DNA of 64,000 nucleotides from contig SHND01000039.1 in NCBI GenBank assembly GCA_004295045.1, positions 62,001 to 126,000 of the forward strand. Direction: 5' to 3'. Both the position numbers and the translations under genes were made by a program. Under the pieces are notes generated by a model. It saw only the letters and a program-made list of their open reading frames with translations, ran no database searches and was not told the DNA's origin. Source of the DNA: Chloroflexota bacterium (GTDB lineage: Bacteria; Chloroflexota; Anaerolineae; UBA4142; SHND01). Shown here one piece after another: positions 48,929-57,596 of this stretch (positions are counted from its first letter, which is position 1; each line of letters begins with the position of its first letter).

Positions 48929-50614
48929 TTACGGCAGAGGCGTCGGCGCGGCGCGCACTTGCGATTCACTCAAAATCACGCGGCGCGTGTTGATATACCA
49001 TTGCGAAATGTTACGAAAGCGATCGCTGGGATCGAGCAGCGGTGCAAGTTGTACGCCGTGCAAGCGTTCATCAATCCCATAAGTGTAGACGGGATAATAC
49101 AGCACCGCTGCAGGCACATCTTCCATAAACAACATTTGGAATTGCCGATACAAGTCCGCGCGCGCGGCGAGGTCAATGGTGCGGCGCGCTTGCTGCAGCA
49201 AATCGTCCGCGTCGGCATTTTCCCAGCCGCTGTAATTTTGTCCCGCATCCGCTTTATCGGGCGTTTGCGTGCTGTGCCAAAAATTGTACGGGTCGGGATC
49301 GGCAGGCAGGTCTGCTATGGCAGACAGCACGGCGTCAAACTGACGCGGGCGCAAATGCTCTTGTACGAGACTCGGCGCGGGAACGAGTTCCACATCCACC
49401 TTGACGCCGATCTTGGACCAATCATCTGCGAGTTGCTGTGCGATGCGCGCGCGCGTCGGGTCATCTGTATTCGTCAAAAGCGTGAACGCAAGTTGCTGTT
49501 CGCCGCGTTCGCGCACGCCGTCATTGTTTTTGTCCTGCCAACCGGCTTGATCCAAGATTTGGTTCGCGCGCTGCGGGTCGTACGGATATTTTTTCAGCGC
49601 CTCGTCATACGCCCAAGAATTTGGCAAAATAGGTCCTGCGCCGATGAGCCCTTGCCCCTGCAAGATGGTATCAATGATTTTTTGACGATCCATCCCATAC
49701 AACAACGCTTGCCGCACCTGCTTGTCTTGAAACTGCGGCTTGCTGTTGTTGAAAAATACCAGTGTCATCCCGGCGATCTGCGCGCTTTGCAAATCCATTT
49801 TTTCCAAGCCGCGCGCTTGCGTCAACAATTCCGGCGTAATTTGCGAAACGCCTTCCACATCGCCGCGTTCGTACGCCGCCAGCGCGGCTTCGATTCCATC
49901 TTGATAAAATTTAAATTGGAGCGTGCCGAGATAGGGACGCTGTCCAAAATAACGCGGGTTCGGCGTCAGCGTCGCGCCTTCGCTCGTCAATTCTTCCAGG
50001 ACAAACGGACCTGTGCCAATCGGTTGGTGTGAGAATTGTGCCGTAGGCAAGTCTGCCGCGCCCACATCTTGCAACAGATGCGACGGCAAAAGCCCGATGG
50101 TGGTGTAATCGAGAAATGGCGCATAGGGCTGCGACAATTGCATCCGAACTGTAAGTGGATTGATCGCCGTAACCGCGACGGTGCGCCACAACGCGGCGAT
50201 GTCGCTCAACCCCGGATAATCAGACGATTGAATCGTCTGAATGGTGTAGAGGACATCGGCGGAACTGAATGGCGCGCCATCCGACCACGTGACGTCGCTT
50301 CGCAGCGTAAAGGTATAGACCAAGCCATCCGGCGAAATCTCCCAGCTGCGCGCCAAATCGGGCTTGATGACGCCGCGTTCGTCCGCGCGCGTGAGCCCGT
50401 TGAAAATCAGCGCCGAGAGATCGCGGTCAACGGAATTGGATTGATTAAAGAGGGGATTGACAATGTTCGGCGTGCCGGCAATCGCTTCGATATAGGTGCC
50501 GCCGTAATCGGCTTGAGCGACCGTGGAGAGACCGAATGCAAAATACGCGAGGAGCGTGCCGAGAAAAATTATGCCGAGGACAGCAATGAGTGCCTGCCAG
50601 CGGATATGAACCAT
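48929..50614 (-). CDS. ABC transporter solute-binding protein, family 5 (peptide type)
   Basis: This 561-residue exported protein has an N-terminal signal or anchor helix (ALIAVLGIIFLGTLLAYFAF). The opening YIEAIAGTPNIVNPLFNQSN and the family signature LARSWEISPDGLVYTFTLRSDVTWSDGAPFSSADVLYTI belong to DppA/OppA-like binding proteins. LAYERGDVEGVSQITPE and LLYGMDRQKIIDTIL are also typical. It should bind a peptide or similar solute outside the cell. No permease or ATPase of this transporter is near, so it either works with a distant system or has another role. It follows secG, with an octamer array between. Confidence 0.85.
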   Translation of the reverse strand: MVHIRWQALIAVLGIIFLGTLLAYFAFGLSTVAQADYGGTYIEAIAGTPNIVNPLFNQSNSVDRDLSALIFNGLTRADERGVIKPDLARSWEISPDGLVYTFTLRSDVTWSDGAPFSSADVLYTIQTIQSSDYPGLSDIAALWRTVAVTAINPLTVRMQLSQPYAPFLDYTTIGLLPSHLLQDVGAADLPTAQFSHQPIGTGPFVLEELTSEGATLTPNPRYFGQRPYLGTLQFKFYQDGIEAALAAYERGDVEGVSQITPELLTQARGLEKMDLQSAQIAGMTLVFFNNSKPQFQDKQVRQALLYGMDRQKIIDTILQGQGLIGAGPILPNSWAYDEALKKYPYDPQRANQILDQAGWQDKNNDGVRERGEQQLAFTLLTNTDDPTRARIAQQLADDWSKIGVKVDVELVPAPSLVQEHLRPRQFDAVLSAIADLPADPDPYNFWHSTQTPDKADAGQNYSGWENADADDLLQQARRTIDLAARADLYRQFQMLFMEDVPAAVLYYPVYTYGIDERLHGVQLAPLLDPSDRFRNISQWYINTRRVILSESQVRAAPTPLP

Positions 50615-50624
50615 AATGTATTAG

Positions 50625-50696
50625 TGCAATCGCGCGATAGTGCGATAGGAGATGCCAACGCTCACGCTATCGCACCAAACCACTATTGCACTATTG
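50625..50696. repeat. Inverted 8-bp arrays TGCGATAG / CACTATTG
   Basis: Three TGCGATAG-like units (50625-50648) face four CGCTATCG/CACTATTG-like units (50665-50696). The TAG stop of secG (50691-50693) lies in the last unit, just as the DUF2330 stop lies in a unit of the same family at 32243-32250. Confidence 0.85.
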
Positions 50697-50921
50697 AAAG
50701 AACGTGGGAGCGAGCGCGCTGGCGAGCGAGAGCAAAAGAAAAATCGCCGAGAGCGCAATGGTGAGATTGTAGAGCGTAGCTTCCAAACCGCGCCGCTGAT
50801 GTGCGACGGGACTGTCACTGCCGAACGCGCCCGAAAGACCTTCGCCTTTCATTTGTACGAGCAAAATAACGATCAGCGTGACCGAGATAATGATCTGGAC
50901 GATATTGATAAAAGTGATCAT
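50691..50921 (-). CDS. secG: Preprotein translocase subunit SecG
   Basis: This 76-residue protein has two membrane helices (about 3-24 and 53-73). Between them is the SecG loop LVQMKGEGLSGAFGSDSPVAHQRRG. It is part of the SecYEG channel. Length is typical. It precedes the solute-binding protein gene; its stop codon falls in the octamer array at 50625-50696. Confidence 0.92.
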   Translation of the reverse strand: MITFINIVQIIISVTLIVILLVQMKGEGLSGAFGSDSPVAHQRRGLEATLYNLTIALSAIFLLLSLASALAPTFFQ

Positions 50922-51113
50922 TCAAGTTCCTTTACAAAGACATCCCCTCCAAGATGTGCCGTGTCGTCGCACAGTGTCACACGAAAAGCAACATGCGACG
51001 CCACGTCAGCGGAGGGGTTTGGTGAGACGAAATTATAACATGTGCAAGAACGCGCGCAAAATCTATTACACCACTTCGGCGGACACTGCTCCACGTTCAA
51101 AAACGTTGTTTAT

Positions 51114-51782
51114 CTATTCTATTTCTGCTGCCCTTTCCATTTCATAAAGCGCTCTTGCCAAAGTTCTTAACGCGCGGCGGCGGGTACGATTGAACGTGCC
51201 TTCACCGATCTGCAACCAGCACATGATGTTGCGGTTCGGTTCACAGCAGAGATACGAGTCGCGCAAGATCAAGAACGGATGCCACGCACGATGCGGGGGC
51301 GTGTGTTTGTTGGGTTCGGGACCATCGGGCGCGAGTTCACCGAGCGCTTGGACAAGAACTTGGCTCAGTGCTTTGGCGCGTTCGAGAAAACCGGCGGACT
51401 CGCCGTCGCGCAAGCAGAGTTGTTTTTCTACGAGCGTAAGCGAGGTCAAGGGATGTTCTCCCAAATGGAGGAGATCAAAGAGGTGACGCAAGGCATCTTC
51501 GACCAGTGGCACCCAACTCTCTACATCGCCCAGTGCCACGGCGGCGGACGTGTTCTGATTTTTAGCGGCAGTGGGCGCGGCTCCGAGCTCCGAACGGAGA
51601 AACTCGACAAGGGCGTCGAAATCGGGAAAATTCTTTTCGCGCGGCTCGCCATTCATTTCGCGCAGAGAGAATTGCCAATTCGACGCGTTGCTGCGGAGAG
51701 ACTCTGCCTTTGGCGCGCAGTGAAATAGAAACGCGCGGGGCAGTTCTGGCACGAGATTCAAAGTTGCGATCCCATCTAACAT
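51114..51782 (-). CDS. Unknown protein beside the giant STAND protein
   Basis: This 222-residue soluble protein starts 15 bases after the stop of the 1735-residue gene, with GGAG upstream, so the two form an operon. The first 55 residues are a small beta-type segment (LPRAFLFHCAPKAESLRSN). The rest is helical and contains LRHLFDLLHLGEHPLTSLTLVEKQL and ends QIGEGTFNRTRRRALRTLARALYEMERAAE. This is similar in layout to a helical, sigma-like or HTH-like domain found at the N-termini of Chloroflexota ATPases (RHLHDPxxLxxHPLxx... RxxxxALxxLxxxL). That comparison is from memory and weak. It may be an accessory subunit or sensor for the neighbour. No enzyme motif is seen. Confidence 0.6.
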   Translation of the reverse strand: MLDGIATLNLVPELPRAFLFHCAPKAESLRSNASNWQFSLREMNGEPREKNFPDFDALVEFLRSELGAAPTAAKNQNTSAAVALGDVESWVPLVEDALRHLFDLLHLGEHPLTSLTLVEKQLCLRDGESAGFLERAKALSQVLVQALGELAPDGPEPNKHTPPHRAWHPFLILRDSYLCCEPNRNIMCWLQIGEGTFNRTRRRALRTLARALYEMERAAEIE

Positions 51783-51797
51783 CTGCTCTCACTCCGA

Positions 51798-54700
51798 TCA
51801 ACGCTGCTGCGGACACTGCTCGACGTGCAAATACTGCTGGCATTCTTCCGCCGTCAGCGTGCGCGTAACGCGCGATTGTGCTAATGCGTACAAATCTTGA
51901 ACGTTCGTGAGATAGATGTGCGTTCGGTCGCCGAACATGAGAGATGTGACGAGACGTTTGCCGTCGTCAGCAAAGGTCATTTGACTGACTGCGCTCCGAA
52001 CGGCGGCAGGAAACGATAGGTTCATTAATCGCTCACCCGTTTTCGTATCCCATATTATTCCTGTTCCCTCACCTCCACCGGTCGCAAGGCGTGTACCATC
52101 CGGACTGAAGGCAAGCGCCCAAACGCTAGCCGTGTGCCCGGTGAGGTTGAATAGTTCTGCGCCCGTTTTGACGTCCCAGATTTTTACGATGCCCTCCAAG
52201 CTGCCTGTGGCAAGGCGCGTGCCGTCCGCGTTAAAGGCGATTCCCGTGACATTCGGATGACGCAACGTTACTAGCTCTTTGCCCGTTTCGGCATCCCAGA
52301 CTTTGGCAGTGTCGTCGGCACTGGAGGTCGCCAGCATTTTCCCATCGCGACTATAACGAATCCAACGGACGCCGTCGCTATGTCCCGTTAACGTGAGCAA
52401 TTCTTTGCCCATGTTCACATCCCATATCTTGACTGTGTTGTTTGGACCTTCGGTGGCGAGCCGCGTGCCATCAGGACTAAAATCAATTGTCGTGATGAGC
52501 CGCCCACTCCGCTTGGTCCCTTCTGGAAGTTTGAAGGTAAGCAGATCTTTGCCGGTGGTGACGTCGAAAATCGTCACCGTCAAATCGTCGTAATTGACCG
52601 TCGCCCCGCGCGTACAGTCTTTGCTAAAGGCAACTCCTCCTTGTAGTGAGAAGAGTGTCTGGCTGCTCGGTGGAAAGAGCGGCGACGGCTCCAGAAAAGA
52701 TGTTTGGGCAGGAATTTGCCACGGCGGCGCTTGGTGAATCTCAACCGCAAGCGGATCGTAGGTGTACGAGGTTAAGTGGGTCGCATCTGGATTCAAGCAG
52801 TGCCAAACCCCCGGTACAGACATCAGCTCACGATTGCCCAGTGGAGTAATGTCCCAAAGTTTGATCGTTTTGTCGCGATTGCTGGTCGCAAGGTAGACAC
52901 CGCACCATTCAAAAGGCGCCTCGGGCGGAGCTACGCAGCCGGGGCTAAGGGCAGCGCCAATATCACCCGAGCTGCCAATGGCAAAACTTGAGAATAATTC
53001 TCGCTTGGCAATGTCCCAAATGTACGCCTTTTCTTGTGATGCGACAAGATATTTTCCATCCGCCGTGAAACGCGCCGGACTCGTATCGCCCGAAGGTCCT
53101 GAAAAAGCTCCCACTTCCGCTCCCGTATTGGCGTCCCAGAGTTGAGGCGCACCGAACGTCGACGTTACGATATATTTTCCATCGGGACTAAAGGAGACGG
53201 CGTAACTCGTAAAGGTTGTCACCACCTTGAACAGCTCTTTACCAGTGGCAAGATCCCAGACCTTCGCGGTTTCGTCTTGCGCTGCCGTGGCGAGATGTTT
53301 CCCGTCCGGGCTGAATTCTACCCAGCTGACTGGCGCTTCGTGCAGCGTCGGCAGCGTCAATAATTCCGTGCCGGTTGCCGCATCCCAAATCTTGACAACG
53401 GCGTCATCGCTACCCGCAGCCAAGCGTTTGCCCACTTGATCGAACGCAACGGCAGCCACAGGACTTGGATTTCCTTGAAGTTCAAGCAGCGGGCGTTGAG
53501 TATTGACATCCCAAACCGTTACTTTGCCTGTGTTGTCACCTACTGCGAGGCGTCCATTCGGGCTGTAAGCAACAGAGTTCCAATCTTTCTCGCGTCCCGA
53601 CACAGTCAACAATTCTTTGCCTGTCGCGATGTCCCACACTTTGACCTGCCCGTTATCTCCACCCGTCGCCAGATTCTTTCCGTCAGGACTGAATGCAAGC
53701 CCCCAAACCCAACTTGAGTTCGGATATAATGTCATTCGCAGACGCGAATTTTCTACGGCGCGATGCAGTGCTTCCGCCGCTTCTTTCGTCGTCGTTCCGT
53801 CCACCGCGTGCGTTGTCGTCACCGCTTGCATCGCGAGCAAAATGCTGCGCTCTGGATCTACCTCTAGGTTATTGATGGCGCTACCCGCGAGTTCTCGCGA
53901 AAGAGTAATGCGCTGTTGACGGATCGCTTCCTCGTTCGATTTTTGCGCGGCATCTGCGTTCGATACTGCAGTCGCCTCCGCGTGAACCGCTTGTTGTGCG
54001 CTTTGCTCGGCTTGCATTGCATTTCGATTCGACTGTTCGCTCAAGAACAAGGCGATAGCAGCTAGCGCAATCGCCAGCACAAACGCGCCTGCAAGAAAGA
54101 TCGCGCGCTGACGCAGTCGCATGTTCGCAGCTTGTTCTTGTTCGACGCGCAAGGTTTCCGTTTTCAGCAACTGCTCCTTTGCCAACAACTCGCGCTGTCG
54201 CGCTTCCTCGCGTTCTCTTTCCTCTCGTTCCTCATTTTCAACCGACGCATCTAAAAAGGCGCGCTCGCCTTCGTTCAACGCGTTGGGATTCGCCTCCACG
54301 AATTCATTCGCCTGCGCCAAACGCGCGCCGCGATACAACGCGCCCGGATCGCGTTCCAACAATTCCCACTCGCGCGTCGCCTCGGTCAGTTGCCGATGCA
54401 ATTTCAGTCCGTCGCGATTTTCATTCAGCCATTCGCGCAAGCGGTCCCATTCGCGGATCAATGCCTCGTGCGCGACTTCGGCAGAATCGGCGCTTGTGGT
54501 GATGAGCCGCGCGTCCGCCAATTTCGTCAGCACCGCGCGAACCTGATACGCGTCCTCGCCACGCGGAATGAGTTCGTTGAACGACGCGCGCCGCCGTGTG
54601 TCTTCTGTTCCCTCACCCAATTCCGTCAAGCGCAAGAAAATGCCGCGCGCGATATTTTGCTGTTCGGGTGTGAGTTGCTCAAAAGTCGTCTCGGCGGTTT

Positions 54701-57005
54701 GCGCGATAGCGCCGCGCACGCCGCCCGCGTCGTGATAACCTTTGAGCGTGAGCGTGTGTCCGCTGCGCCGCTTCCATGTTTCCAAAAGCGCGTGTGACAA
54801 AAGCGGCAGCGCGCCGGGTTCATCGCCCACATCGCGCAGCATCAAATCCACGAGACCCGGTTCAAATTCCCATGGCTGTCCGTCTTGCGCGGCGCGTTGC
54901 TTCGCAGGTTCCTCGATGGCGCGGCGCAATTCTTCCATCGTCATCGGTCCGATGTATTCTTGATGACGCGCCACCGCGTCGCGGAGTTCGGGATATTGCG
55001 CAAGATGTGCGTAAAAGTCCGCGCGAATTGTCAACACCAGCGTCACGAGTCCGTCCGCTTCATCCGAAAGCGCCGTCAACAGATTGTCCACAAATTGCTC
55101 GCGCTCCAATTCGTCATGACAGAGGGTAAAAAGTTCTTCGAATTGGTCAATGACGAGAAGCGAATGGCGAATAGCGAATGGCAGATGGCTAATGGCGGAT
55201 TGCGCTTTGCCATCGGCTATCTGCAATCTGCTATCGGCTACTTGTCGCCGTAGAAACAAATACAAACTGCGCGGCTCGTGCGCGAGATCGTCCATCAGCG
55301 TCGCGGTGGCGGTCACCGATTCCACCTCGCGCGTGAGTTCAGTCGCTAATGCCATCAAGGGATGCGCGGTCGGCGTGATGACATGGATGCGCCAATTTTC
55401 ATCCGTCATGCGCCGCAGTGCAGGAAGCATGCCCGCGCGCACGACCGACGATTTGCCGCTGCCCGACGCGCCGACGACGACGGCGAGAAACTTTGATTCG
55501 CGCAAACGAGCGACGAGTTTCGCAGTGAGCGCTTCGCGTCCGAAAAATAGATCGGCGTCGCGTTCGTCAAAATACTGCAAGCCCTTGAACGGCGGTTCGC
55601 CCGGCGCGGGTGGTTCGCCCTCGCCACGCCGCGCTTGAAGCGGCGGAAAGTCGGATGGTAAATCTTCAATCGTCAGCTGAATAATGTGAACGGGATAGCG
55701 CAAATCTTTGAGTTGATGTTCGCCCAAATCGTCGAGCCGCGTGCCGTGCGGCAAATCGTGTTCCACGAGATCGCGCGTCGTGCGCGACATCAACACCTGT
55801 CCGCCGTGTCCCGCCGCGCCGATGCGCGCCGCGCGGTGCACGTCCAAGCCAACGTAACCCGTGCGCGCGAGCATCGGTTCACCCGTGTGCAAGCCCATTC
55901 GCACGCGCAAGGTCGCGCCCTGGGGCCATTTGTGTGTGGCGAGCGCGCGCTGCGCGTCGGTAGCAAAGTTCGCCGCGTCCGCCGCGCGAAAGAATGCAAA
56001 AAAGAACGCATCGCCTTGCGTGTCCACTTCGTGTCCGTGATATTTTTCGGCAGTCTCGCGCAAGAGATCGCGCTGCTCGGCGAGCAAAGTGGCATATTCG
56101 TTGCCCAAGCGTTCGAGCAACTTGGTCGAGCCCTCGATGTCCGTGAAAAGAAAGGTGACGGTGCCGGAAGGTTGAAGCAAAATCGGCGGCACCGATGGCG
56201 CAATCGTTGCGGCTTTGCCGCCGCCCGCAAGCGTTTCGTACAGCGCGCGCGTGTCCGCCGACGGTTCAACGCCCACGTCCTCGCGCAAACGCTCGGCACA
56301 GCGCTCATAGTCCAGCGCGACTTGGGACATATTCCCTTGCGCGCCGTGCGCAATCATCAACGCGCGGTACGCGGGTTCGGGCGTCTGCCCCAGCGCGATC
56401 CATCGTTCCGCCCATTCCAGCACAGTGAGCCAGCGCTGCTCGGTAATTAGCATTTCCAGCAATTGCTGCATCTTGCCTTCGAACACCGCCTGCACGCGCT
56501 CGCGTTCCAGCGCCGCCCAATCGTCATAAAAACCGGGCAAGAGTTCACCGCGATAGAGCGCGACGGCGGACAACAGACCGGTGACATCGGAATCGCCTTT
56601 TGTTAGTTCGCTATCAGCCGTCGGTCGTCTGTCGTCAGCTGCTTTTTCTAACTGAGCCACATCAAGCCAATAGTCCGAGTTCGGGTTGAACGTAATCGCG
56701 AGTTCTTCGGCGAGCAAGGGTTCGGGGTCTGTGCCGTGCGGTGAGGTAATTGCTTTACGTACACGCCACAATGCGTGACGGAGGTTGCGGCGCGCGTTTT
56801 CGTCCGGCATTTCGGGAAAGAGGAGTCCCGCCAACTTTTCGCGGCGCTGTGCCGCGCCCGCGTTGAGGACGAGAAACGCAAATAGCGATTGCGCCGCGCG
56901 CGTGGGGATGACTGCGCGTTTGCCGCCCACACGTACGTCGAATTGACCGAGCAGCCAGATTTGGAGCGAAGGTTGTTCGCGCCGCAAATGTTCTTTTTGC
57001 CCCAT
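51798..57005 (-). CDS. Giant wHTH-BTAD-cyclase-STAND-WD40 signalling protein
   Basis: This 1735-residue multidomain protein reads, in order: an OmpR-type winged helix (about 15-105), a BTAD helical domain (to about 265), and a class III nucleotide cyclase domain (285-445). The cyclase domain has FTDIEGSTK and GDAFFFAF metal Asps, but HRAARI where active cyclases have Asn, so activity is doubtful. A STAND P-loop ATPase follows (Walker A VGASGSGKSS at 511-520, Walker B LLVIDQFEE at 616-624), then a coiled coil (920-965) and one membrane helix (about 968-989). About 13-14 WD40 repeats complete it (1095-1710). It is probably a membrane-bound signalling switch: WD40 blades sense outside, or scaffold, and the N-terminal half acts inside. 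Heptamer arrays are translated at 122-132 and 588-615. Confidence 0.85.
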   Translation of the reverse strand: MGQKEHLRREQPSLQIWLLGQFDVRVGGKRAVIPTRAAQSLFAFLVLNAGAAQRREKLAGLLFPEMPDENARRNLRHALWRVRKAITSPHGTDPEPLLAEELAITFNPNSDYWLDVAQLEKAADDRRPTADSELTKGDSDVTGLLSAVALYRGELLPGFYDDWAALERERVQAVFEGKMQQLLEMLITEQRWLTVLEWAERWIALGQTPEPAYRALMIAHGAQGNMSQVALDYERCAERLREDVGVEPSADTRALYETLAGGGKAATIAPSVPPILLQPSGTVTFLFTDIEGSTKLLERLGNEYATLLAEQRDLLRETAEKYHGHEVDTQGDAFFFAFFRAADAANFATDAQRALATHKWPQGATLRVRMGLHTGEPMLARTGYVGLDVHRAARIGAAGHGGQVLMSRTTRDLVEHDLPHGTRLDDLGEHQLKDLRYPVHIIQLTIEDLPSDFPPLQARRGEGEPPAPGEPPFKGLQYFDERDADLFFGREALTAKLVARLRESKFLAVVVGASGSGKSSVVRAGMLPALRRMTDENWRIHVITPTAHPLMALATELTREVESVTATATLMDDLAHEPRSLYLFLRRQVADSRLQIADGKAQSAISHLPFAIRHSLLVIDQFEELFTLCHDELEREQFVDNLLTALSDEADGLVTLVLTIRADFYAHLAQYPELRDAVARHQEYIGPMTMEELRRAIEEPAKQRAAQDGQPWEFEPGLVDLMLRDVGDEPGALPLLSHALLETWKRRSGHTLTLKGYHDAGGVRGAIAQTAETTFEQLTPEQQNIARGIFLRLTELGEGTEDTRRRASFNELIPRGEDAYQVRAVLTKLADARLITTSADSAEVAHEALIREWDRLREWLNENRDGLKLHRQLTEATREWELLERDPGALYRGARLAQANEFVEANPNALNEGERAFLDASVENEEREEREREEARQRELLAKEQLLKTETLRVEQEQAANMRLRQRAIFLAGAFVLAIALAAIALFLSEQSNRNAMQAEQSAQQAVHAEATAVSNADAAQKSNEEAIRQQRITLSRELAGSAINNLEVDPERSILLAMQAVTTTHAVDGTTTKEAAEALHRAVENSRLRMTLYPNSSWVWGLAFSPDGKNLATGGDNGQVKVWDIATGKELLTVSGREKDWNSVAYSPNGRLAVGDNTGKVTVWDVNTQRPLLELQGNPSPVAAVAFDQVGKRLAAGSDDAVVKIWDAATGTELLTLPTLHEAPVSWVEFSPDGKHLATAAQDETAKVWDLATGKELFKVVTTFTSYAVSFSPDGKYIVTSTFGAPQLWDANTGAEVGAFSGPSGDTSPARFTADGKYLVASQEKAYIWDIAKRELFSSFAIGSSGDIGAALSPGCVAPPEAPFEWCGVYLATSNRDKTIKLWDITPLGNRELMSVPGVWHCLNPDATHLTSYTYDPLAVEIHQAPPWQIPAQTSFLEPSPLFPPSSQTLFSLQGGVAFSKDCTRGATVNYDDLTVTIFDVTTGKDLLTFKLPEGTKRSGRLITTIDFSPDGTRLATEGPNNTVKIWDVNMGKELLTLTGHSDGVRWIRYSRDGKMLATSSADDTAKVWDAETGKELVTLRHPNVTGIAFNADGTRLATGSLEGIVKIWDVKTGAELFNLTGHTASVWALAFSPDGTRLATGGGEGTGIIWDTKTGERLMNLSFPAAVRSAVSQMTFADDGKRLVTSLMFGDRTHIYLTNVQDLYALAQSRVTRTLTAEECQQYLHVEQCPQQR
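55160..55243. repeat. In-frame 12-unit 7-bp array before the Walker B motif
   Basis: Twelve units in exact 7-bp register: six GCGAATG-like followed by six GCTATCT-like, partly inverted. They encode residues 588-615 of the STAND protein (VADSRLQIADGKAQ and so on), ending directly before LLVIDQFEE. Confidence 0.85.
56610..56642. repeat. In-frame 7-bp array in the BTAD linker
   Basis: About four and a half CGCTATC/GGTCGTC-like units encode AADDRRPTADS (residues 122-132) between the winged helix and the BTAD domain of the STAND protein. Confidence 0.65.
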
Positions 57006-57055
57006 ATACCCTCCTTGCCGATTTATGCGAGGGAAAAAATAGAGAGGTGGACCAC

Positions 57056-57084
57056 AGTATAACCGTTTAAATTCGCAATCTCAA
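57056..57084 (-). promoter_or_regulatory. Promoter of the giant STAND gene
   Basis: On the minus strand TTGAGA (57079-57084) is followed by 17 bases and TATACT (57056-57061), giving a start near 57049. A strong GGAGG lies just before ATG 57005. This is one of the best promoters in the window. Confidence 0.75.
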
Positions 57085-57097
57085 TACCTCAAGCGCG

Positions 57098-57145
57098 TTT
57101 ATTTTTCGTCTCCACTTTGATTTGGCGAATGAAACGAAAAATAAA
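57098..57145. repeat. Inverted repeat between divergent genes
   Basis: TTTATTTTTCGT (57098-57109) and ACGAAAAATAAA (57134-57145) are perfect 12-bp arms around 24 bases. The arms are A/T-rich at the outer ends, so it could act as a weak bidirectional terminator or a protein-binding site between the promoters of the divergent genes. Confidence 0.5.
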
Positions 57146-57233
57146 TGTCGTTGTGCTTGAATAACCTCAGAAATTCGGAGTTGGGCAGGAAAATAAAGAG
57201 CCCTGTCCCTTTCCTCCGAACGAGGAGGTTAAA

Positions 57234-57476
57234 ATGTCTCGTCAACGCTTGTTCACATTGTTGGTGGTGTTTGCGCTGATCGTCATTGCCGCACTCACAA
57301 TCCGCGCCGGACTGGTAACGGCGGCGCTCGGCAACTCTATCGGGGCGCGCTTGATCGAAATGAATCAACGGGATCACCTCGGCAATCCCGACGTGCCGAT
57401 TGTGGTTTATCCACGCTTGATCAATGACGAGCCCGCCCCGCAGCCACTTGATGGCAACGACGTACCACGCAAATAG
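57234..57476 (+). CDS. Small single-pass membrane or secreted protein
   Basis: This 80-residue protein starts with AGGAGG six bases before the ATG. One N-terminal hydrophobic segment (LFTLLVVFALIVIAALTI, residues 6-23) could be an anchor or uncleaved signal. The remainder is polar with several prolines (NPDVPIVVYPRLINDEPAPQP) and should lie outside. There is no cysteine. It is followed by a strong terminator, so it is a single-gene transcript. I know no family for it. It faces the giant STAND gene across a shared intergenic region. Confidence 0.65.
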   Translation: MSRQRLFTLLVVFALIVIAALTIRAGLVTAALGNSIGARLIEMNQRDHLGNPDVPIVVYPRLINDEPAPQPLDGNDVPRK

Positions 57477-57497
57477 CCGTTCGGGTCATGTCCCTGC

Positions 57498-57557
57498 AAA
57501 GAATAGGGTGTGGCGAGCAAGTCACTTGCCATTCCCTATTCTTTGTCCCTCTTTTTA
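57498..57557 (+). terminator. Intrinsic terminator after the small membrane protein gene
   Basis: CAAAGAATAGGG and CCCTATTCTTTG form a perfect 12-bp stem with additional GGC/GCC pairing inside, followed by CCCTCTTTTT. It starts 21 bases after the stop codon. Confidence 0.75.
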
Positions 57558-57581
57558 TTTCTGATTTTTTCGGATTGCCTC

Positions 57582-57587
57582 TATAAT
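57582..57587 (+). promoter_or_regulatory. -10 box (TATAAT) implying a near-leaderless transcript
   Basis: A perfect TATAAT ends only nine bases before ATG 57597, so transcription should begin within a few bases of the start codon. The -35 region is weak (TTCTGA at 57559-57564, 17-base spacing). Confidence 0.55.
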
Positions 57588-57596
57588 GTCGCTGCT

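Noticed and set aside
48434..50032. 532-residue plus-strand ORF
   Set aside because: It runs antisense through suhB, the tRNA gene and the solute-binding protein gene, so it cannot be a real protein gene.
47045..50974. Shared 17-base motif GCNGTGTCGTCNCACAG upstream of rpmE (47045) and secG (50958)
   Set aside because: Two mismatches in 17 bases are expected by chance among all positions in 64 kb, and no structure or other copies were found.
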